The translations under genes and the position numbers were made by a program. A DNA stretch of 64,000 nt from Microbulbifer sp. SAOS-129_SWC (GTDB lineage: Bacteria; Pseudomonadota; Gammaproteobacteria; Pseudomonadales; Cellvibrionaceae), in the NCBI RefSeq assembly GCF_039696035.1, contig NZ_CP155567.1:1917001-1981000 (forward strand), written 5' to 3'. Shown here piece by piece: positions 60,501-64,000 of the stretch. The notes below the pieces were generated by a model. The model was not told the DNA's origin. It did not search any database and saw nothing but the letters and a program-made list of their open reading frames with translations. Each line of letters starts with the position of its first letter. Positions within the stretch are counted from its first letter, which is position 1.

Positions 60501-62476
60501 TGCAGCGCCATTTCCGCGAAATGGGCGTCGATGTACAGGCCGAGGATTTCTCCGTGATTGGCATCGGCGATATGGCCGGCGATGTGTTCGGCAACGGCAT
60601 GCTGTTGTCGGAACATATCTGCCTGAAGGCGGCGTTCAACCACCTGCATATCTTCGTTGATCCGAATCCAGATGCAGCGGCGAGTTTCGCCGAGCGCCAG
60701 CGCCTGTTCGAGATGCCGCGCTCATCCTGGACCGACTACAACAAGAAGCTGATCTCCAAAGGGGGCGGCATCTTCGAGCGCCGCGCCAAGTCGATCAAGA
60801 TTACGCCGGAAATGAAGGCCGCCTTCGGTATCGAAGCCGACCAGCTCAACCCCAATGAACTGATCAGCGCACTGCTGCGCGCGCCGGTGGACCTGATCTG
60901 GAACGGTGGCATCGGCACCTATGTCAAGGCCAGCAGCGAGTCCCAGAGCGAAGTGGGGGACAAGTCCAACGACAACCTGCGCGTCGACGGCCGCGAGCTG
61001 CGCGCCCGGGTGTTCGGCGAGGGCGGCAACCTGGGCATGACCCAGCGCGGGCGCATCGAGTTCGCCCTGAACGGCGGCCGCTGTAACACCGACTTTATCG
61101 ATAACGCCGGTGGCGTGGACTGCTCCGACCACGAGGTGAATATCAAGATTCTCCTCAACAAGGTGGTCGCCAACGGCGACCTCACCGACAAGCAGCGCAA
61201 TCAGCTGCTGGAGGAGATGACTGATTCCGTCGCCGACCTGGTGTTGCATAACAACTACGACCAGACGCGCGCCTTGTCGATGGCGGAATACCAGGTGGGC
61301 GAACGCCTGGACGAATACCGCCGCACCATCAACGCGCTGGAGGGCGAAGGGCGCCTGAACCGCGCGCTGGAATTCATCCCCGACAACGAGCAGATCTCCG
61401 AGCGCCAGAACAAGGGCCAGAACCTGACCCGGCCGGAGCTGTCGGTGCTGATCTCCTACGTCAAGGTAAAGCTCAAAGAAGGGCTGTTGGCGGCAGAGAT
61501 TACCGATAATGCGTACGTGCAGGAGTCGGTCGAGTCTGCCTTCCCGCAAGAACTGGTGGCCCGCTATCACGACATGGTTTACGACCACCCGCTGCGCCGC
61601 CAGATCGTCTCCACCCAGGTGGCCAACGAGATGGTCAACAACATGGGGATCACCTTTTACGACCGCATCAGCGGCGCCACCGGTGCCGATATCAATGCGG
61701 TGGCGGCCGCCTATATCAGCGCGCGCGATGTCTACCTGATGGACGAGTTCCAGGAGCAGGTGGCGGCGCTCGATTACAAGGTGCCGGCGAGTCTGCAGTT
61801 GGAGCTGACCAGCTCCATGATCGGCCGGGTGCGCCGCGCCAGCCGCTGGTTTGTGCGCAATCGCCGCGGCGAGCTGGATCCGGCGCACAACCGCGATATG
61901 TTCCAGGACTCGGTGCAGCGCGTGATCAAGGCGCTGCCGGACGTGTTGTCCGGCGAGCCGCTGCAGGAGTGGGAATCCCGCTACCGCAGCCTGCAGGAGG
62001 CCCAGGTGCCGGAGAAGATGGCGCTGCTGGCGGCGTCGCCGACTTATCTGTATTCCGCTCTCGGCATCTCCGAATCCGCCCATGTCAGTGCGCGGCCGGT
62101 GGAAGAGGTGGCCAGCATCTATTTCCGCCTGGCCGATACGCTCGACCTGCACTGGTTCGGCAACCGGATCATCGATCTGCCGGTGGAGAGCTTCTGGCAG
62201 GCCCAGGCGCGCGAGACCAGCATGGACGACCTCGATAACCAGCTGTCCAGCCTCGCGGTGAACATTCTGCGCCTGGCTGGCGACGCCGGACTGGATGTAG
62301 ATGGCGCAATGCTGCGTTGGGGCGCTATCATGGCGCCCGCCATCCAGCGCTGGATCAGCCTGCTGACCGAATTGAAGGCGGCACCGGTGGGCGATTTCGC
62401 CATGTTCACCGTCGCCCTGCGCGAGCTGATGTACCTGGCCAACGCCACCGCCGACCGGGAATCGCTGGCGGAATAA
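57578..62476 (+). CDS. gdhB: NAD-specific glutamate dehydrogenase, large (180 kDa) type
   Basis: It deaminates glutamate to 2-oxoglutarate with NAD, mainly for catabolism of amino acids. The 1,632-aa length is typical of the large (GDH-180) class. The N-terminal half has ACT-like regulatory regions. The catalytic part holds GGKVARGGLRWSDRLEDFRT, KNAVIVPAGAKGGFVVRK (substrate lysine), IGIGDMAGDVFGNGML (NAD site) and WNGGIGTYVKAS. Start: GTG 57578 with GGAGG six bases upstream; ATG 57584 would be 12 bases away. It stands alone. In Pseudomonas the enzyme is regulated by arginine and citrate; here that is unknown. Confidence 0.97.
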   Translation: MNMATVITDSREELVAQVSALIREKLAGEAEPVVAFAEQFLHQYPLEDLAGRRLVDVYGCIYSWWDFIQQRPGDKPKVRVFNPRLEDDGWECSHTVVGVLQRDMPFLVDSVRIEINRRDTVIHSIKSTVMRLQRDKRGRLQQLFPRHLEVDEEDSAICGEALIYIEVNLDTSARHAADLAAALQDVLGEAELVVDDYVPMLDACSAIEDQLHIGLAGAGLDETDPNLQEAAAFLQWMRDGNYTFLGYREYEFSQQGEKKVLREVDERRLGIFKKLEEPAEPTAEAAFNEGKQRFYQGPNFLTFAKSSVKSRVHRAAYSDYVTVKRYSPDGEVIGESAFMGLYTSPVYTESPVKIPIIRRKMASVLESSGLSPHSHDGKALRRILDTFPRDELFQSSTQELFHTVMGVLSMNERAHIRLFMRRDPFGKFVTATVYVPREQFSSSVREEICAHIARAINAKESDFTTYFSESILARVHFVFRVSPSEPVDIDVAQLEAQIVDITRSWEDVFQKSLIESHGEEEGSRLYSIYGRAFPAGYREDFEPRIAVQDVAAIRDLDADNRVAMSFYQPVGAAPGSLRFKVFNWGAGLTLSDVIPVLEHLGLRVIGEYPYAIRPHRDTAVWMHEFHLEFGLPTRVDAQASRGLFQDAFAAIWSGTAESDGFNRLVLAARLNWREVSMLRAYARYLKQTKFSASQPYIASTLANHVEITRNLVALFRAMFDPRISATKSDSNTRVERLIKKIHEGLDAVDNLNEDQVLRRYLELILATLRTNYFQTGAGDQPKDYISIKFSPRNIPGIPEPRPQFEIFVYSPRVEGVHLRGGKVARGGLRWSDRLEDFRTEILGLVKAQNVKNAVIVPAGAKGGFVVRKPPKDGSREAMMEAGIACYQTFIRGLLDITDNLEDGAVVPPELVVRRDEDDPYLVVAADKGTATFSDIANGIAAEYGFWLGDAFASGGSQGYDHKKMGITARGAWVSVQRHFREMGVDVQAEDFSVIGIGDMAGDVFGNGMLLSEHICLKAAFNHLHIFVDPNPDAAASFAERQRLFEMPRSSWTDYNKKLISKGGGIFERRAKSIKITPEMKAAFGIEADQLNPNELISALLRAPVDLIWNGGIGTYVKASSESQSEVGDKSNDNLRVDGRELRARVFGEGGNLGMTQRGRIEFALNGGRCNTDFIDNAGGVDCSDHEVNIKILLNKVVANGDLTDKQRNQLLEEMTDSVADLVLHNNYDQTRALSMAEYQVGERLDEYRRTINALEGEGRLNRALEFIPDNEQISERQNKGQNLTRPELSVLISYVKVKLKEGLLAAEITDNAYVQESVESAFPQELVARYHDMVYDHPLRRQIVSTQVANEMVNNMGITFYDRISGATGADINAVAAAYISARDVYLMDEFQEQVAALDYKVPASLQLELTSSMIGRVRRASRWFVRNRRGELDPAHNRDMFQDSVQRVIKALPDVLSGEPLQEWESRYRSLQEAQVPEKMALLAASPTYLYSALGISESAHVSARPVEEVASIYFRLADTLDLHWFGNRIIDLPVESFWQAQARETSMDDLDNQLSSLAVNILRLAGDAGLDVDGAMLRWGAIMAPAIQRWISLLTELKAAPVGDFAMFTVALRELMYLANATADRESLAE

Positions 62477-62619
62477 CGTCGCGCGGGCCGTTGCCCGCCC
62501 GGCCCCGATCTGCAGCAGCGGCCCACGGCCGCGACCGATAGCCGCTTTAGGCTAATCCGGATCGCGACCCTGGGCCGCTGCCGCAGGTGGGGCAACTGAC
62601 TGAGGAATTGAGAGCACCC

Positions 62620-63657
62620 ATGTATTCATATCTGCGCAAGGCCTTGTTTGCGCTGGACCCGGAAAGGGCCCACCACCTTACACTCGATGCCATCGGCGCG
62701 GCCGAGCGCCTCGGTTTGGCCTCACTGCTGGCCAAGCCGGTTGCCGATGACCCGGTCGAACTGATGGGCCTGACACTGCCGAATCCGGTGGGGCTGGCCG
62801 CCGGGCTGGATAAGAATGCCCAGGCCTTCAATGGCCTTGGTGCGCTGGGATTCGGTTTCGTCGAGGTGGGCACGGTGACGCCGCGACCGCAGCCGGGCAA
62901 CCCGCAGCCGCGCCTGTTCCGCATCCCCGAAGCGGAAGCCATTGTCAATCGCATGGGCTTTAACAACGAGGGTGTCGACTATCTGGTGGCGCGGGTCAAG
63001 CGCCGTCGCTACAGCGGTGTACTGGGTATCAACGTGGGCAAGAATTTCGATACCCCGGTGGAGCGGGCCGCCGACGACTACTGCCTGTGCATGGAGAAGG
63101 TTTACCCCTACGCGGATTACATCACCGCCAATGTCTCCTCTCCCAACACCAAGGGCCTGCGCGACCTGCAGTTTGGCGACAGCCTCAACCGGCTGCTCGA
63201 GGCGATCAAGGAAAAGCAGCAAAAACTGGCTGCAGCCAGCGACCGCTATGTGCCGCTGGCAGTGAAGATCGCTCCGGATATGGACGCCGAGGCCATCGCG
63301 CAGATTGCCGAGGCACTGGTGGAATTCGGTATCGACGGCGTTATCGCCACCAACACCACCATCGACAAGTCTGCGGTGGCCGGGCTGCCCCACGGCGACG
63401 AAGCGGGCGGTCTGAGTGGCCGGCCACTGGCGAACCGCTCGACAGAAGTAATCGCGCAGCTGGCGGCACAGCTCAAGGGGCGCCTGCCGATTATCGGCGT
63501 CGGCGGTATCTTTGACGGCGAGAGCGCCGCGGAGAAGATTCGCGCGGGTGCCACGGCGGTACAGATCTATACGGGCTTCATCTATCGCGGACCGGAAGTG
63601 ATTCGCGAGGCGGCTGAAGCCATCGCGTTGGAGCGCCGCCGCGGCACTGCCGGTTGA
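62620..63657 (+). CDS. pyrD: Dihydroorotate dehydrogenase (quinone), class 2
   Basis: It oxidises dihydroorotate to orotate at the inner membrane with FMN and quinone, the fourth step of pyrimidine synthesis. The 345-aa protein has the class 2 N-terminal amphipathic membrane-binding helix ([18 protein letters not shown]). [16 protein letters not shown], the catalytic serine in [27 protein letters not shown] and [12 protein letters not shown] (FMN) follow. I use ATG 62620; the frame extends 11 codons upstream, but GAGGAATTGAGAG lies at the proper place for 62620. Confidence 0.98.
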   Translation: MYSYLRKALFALDPERAHHLTLDAIGAAERLGLASLLAKPVADDPVELMGLTLPNPVGLAAGLDKNAQAFNGLGALGFGFVEVGTVTPRPQPGNPQPRLFRIPEAEAIVNRMGFNNEGVDYLVARVKRRRYSGVLGINVGKNFDTPVERAADDYCLCMEKVYPYADYITANVSSPNTKGLRDLQFGDSLNRLLEAIKEKQQKLAAASDRYVPLAVKIAPDMDAEAIAQIAEALVEFGIDGVIATNTTIDKSAVAGLPHGDEAGGLSGRPLANRSTEVIAQLAAQLKGRLPIIGVGGIFDGESAAEKIRAGATAVQIYTGFIYRGPEVIREAAEAIALERRRGTAG

Positions 63658-63685
63658 CCCGGGGCCGCGGATACCCGGGCGGAGG

Positions 63686-63937
63686 TCAGATGGTGCTCCA
63701 GCCGTCCGGGTAGTGAATATTGGTGGATACCGTCCGGTAAATTTCCAGTTTTTGTGCCTTGGTGGTCTCGTCGAGTCCGTTCCAGTAATCCTCGCGTCCT
63801 TCGCGCCAGCCGTTGATCCATTCCTGGTGGGAATTGCCGTTGACAAACGGGCAACTGTCCTCGGCCTTGTTGTTCATGGCTGCCAGGTAGCCTTTGTAGA
63901 ATGCTCTCTCGGTATGATTGCGTTTTTGGCGTTTCAT
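63686..63937 (-). CDS. rmf: Ribosome modulation factor
   Basis: Rmf binds the 30S subunit in stationary phase and promotes 100S ribosome dimers (hibernation). MKRQKRNHTERAFYKGYLA and CPFVNGNSHQEWINGWREG align with the E. coli protein (55 aa). This one has 83 aa, with an extra C-terminal tail (TTKAQKLEIYRTVSTNIHYP). Start: the ATG of MKRQKRN, with GAGAGGG upstream; an in-frame start seven codons earlier (63958) is less likely. It converges with pyrD, as in many gammaproteobacteria. Expression usually responds to ppGpp and slow growth. Confidence 0.95.
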   Translation of the reverse strand: MKRQKRNHTERAFYKGYLAAMNNKAEDSCPFVNGNSHQEWINGWREGREDYWNGLDETTKAQKLEIYRTVSTNIHYPDGWSTI

Positions 63938-64000
63938 ATTATGCGGACCCTCTCGCACAGTTCGTATAGTAGTCGGCGGCGCCCGGCGCGTTGGTCTGGC

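Noticed and set aside
60722..62152. 476-aa open frame on the minus strand
   Set aside because: Antisense to the end of the glutamate dehydrogenase gene; composition is typical of a shadow frame.
1..64000. CRISPR arrays, insertion sequences or integrase genes
   Set aside because: I saw no regularly spaced direct repeats with unique spacers and no transposase or recombinase motifs; the repeats at 10.6 kb are too few and irregular.

Overview
The window looks like chromosome from a marine gammaproteobacterium, probably near Cellvibrionales/Microbulbifer. This rests on the gene set (large NAD-glutamate dehydrogenase, class 2 pyrD beside rmf, a MoxR-Bat operon, a DUF6351-like protein) and on moderately high GC in the flanks. 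The genus is an inference; no 16S gene is present.

Region 1 (1-6.8 kb) is the right end of a prophage. It holds the end of a giant tail-tip/fibre protein with a C-terminal Hint-like domain, two small proteins (one PagL-like), two Xre-type regulators on the opposite strand and a small ORF. It ends at a 45-nt copy of the 3' part of tRNA-His followed by that tRNA's terminator, which I read as attR. Region 2 (6.9-12 kb) is ordinary chromosome: APS kinase cysC, a large secreted or anchored hydrolase-like protein, a tRNA-Val/tRNA-Asp operon with a clear promoter and terminator, a small family of hairpin-forming repeats, and an ACC deaminase/D-cysteine desulfhydrase homologue.

Region 3 (12-49 kb) is a large surface-polysaccharide locus. 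It makes dTDP-L-rhamnose (rfbA-C-D-B) and GDP-mannose/GDP-L-fucose (manC, gmd, fcl). It also appears to make a CMP-activated acidic sugar (NeuA-like CMP transferase with a lactonase, a 2-hydroxyacid dehydrogenase and an SDR, but no NeuB). It encodes several glycosyltransferases, two DUF115/MptE-like proteins (one fused to a GT-B glycosyltransferase), FkbM-type methyltransferases, an SGNH-like protein, coiled-coil proteins with recent internal repeats, a membrane protein with an apparent pseudokinase domain, and seven putative sulfotransferases of several families. The most economical reading is a heavily sulfated, rhamnose- and fucose-containing glycan, with cysC 5 kb upstream as a PAPS source. 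No complete flippase, polymerase, ABC exporter or initiating transferase is visible here. The middle (about 18-36 kb) is visibly more AT-rich than the flanks. Two copies of a 10-mer resembling the RfaH ops core precede rfbA and the second sub-cluster. nadK sits inside the locus. The last three genes (46.2-49.0 kb) are on the minus strand, followed by about 860 bp of apparently decayed DNA.

Region 4 (49.8-57.3 kb, minus strand) is a compact moxR-DUF58-DUF4381-batA-batB/C-batD operon. Region 5 (57.6-64 kb) is housekeeping: NAD-specific glutamate dehydrogenase, pyrD and ribosome modulation factor.

Best leads for something undescribed: the sulfated-glycan locus with its seven sulfotransferases, the orphan CMP-sugar sub-pathway, the membrane pseudokinase-like protein, and the Hint-terminated tail fibre. 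All functional statements come from reading motifs by eye; no database search was run.
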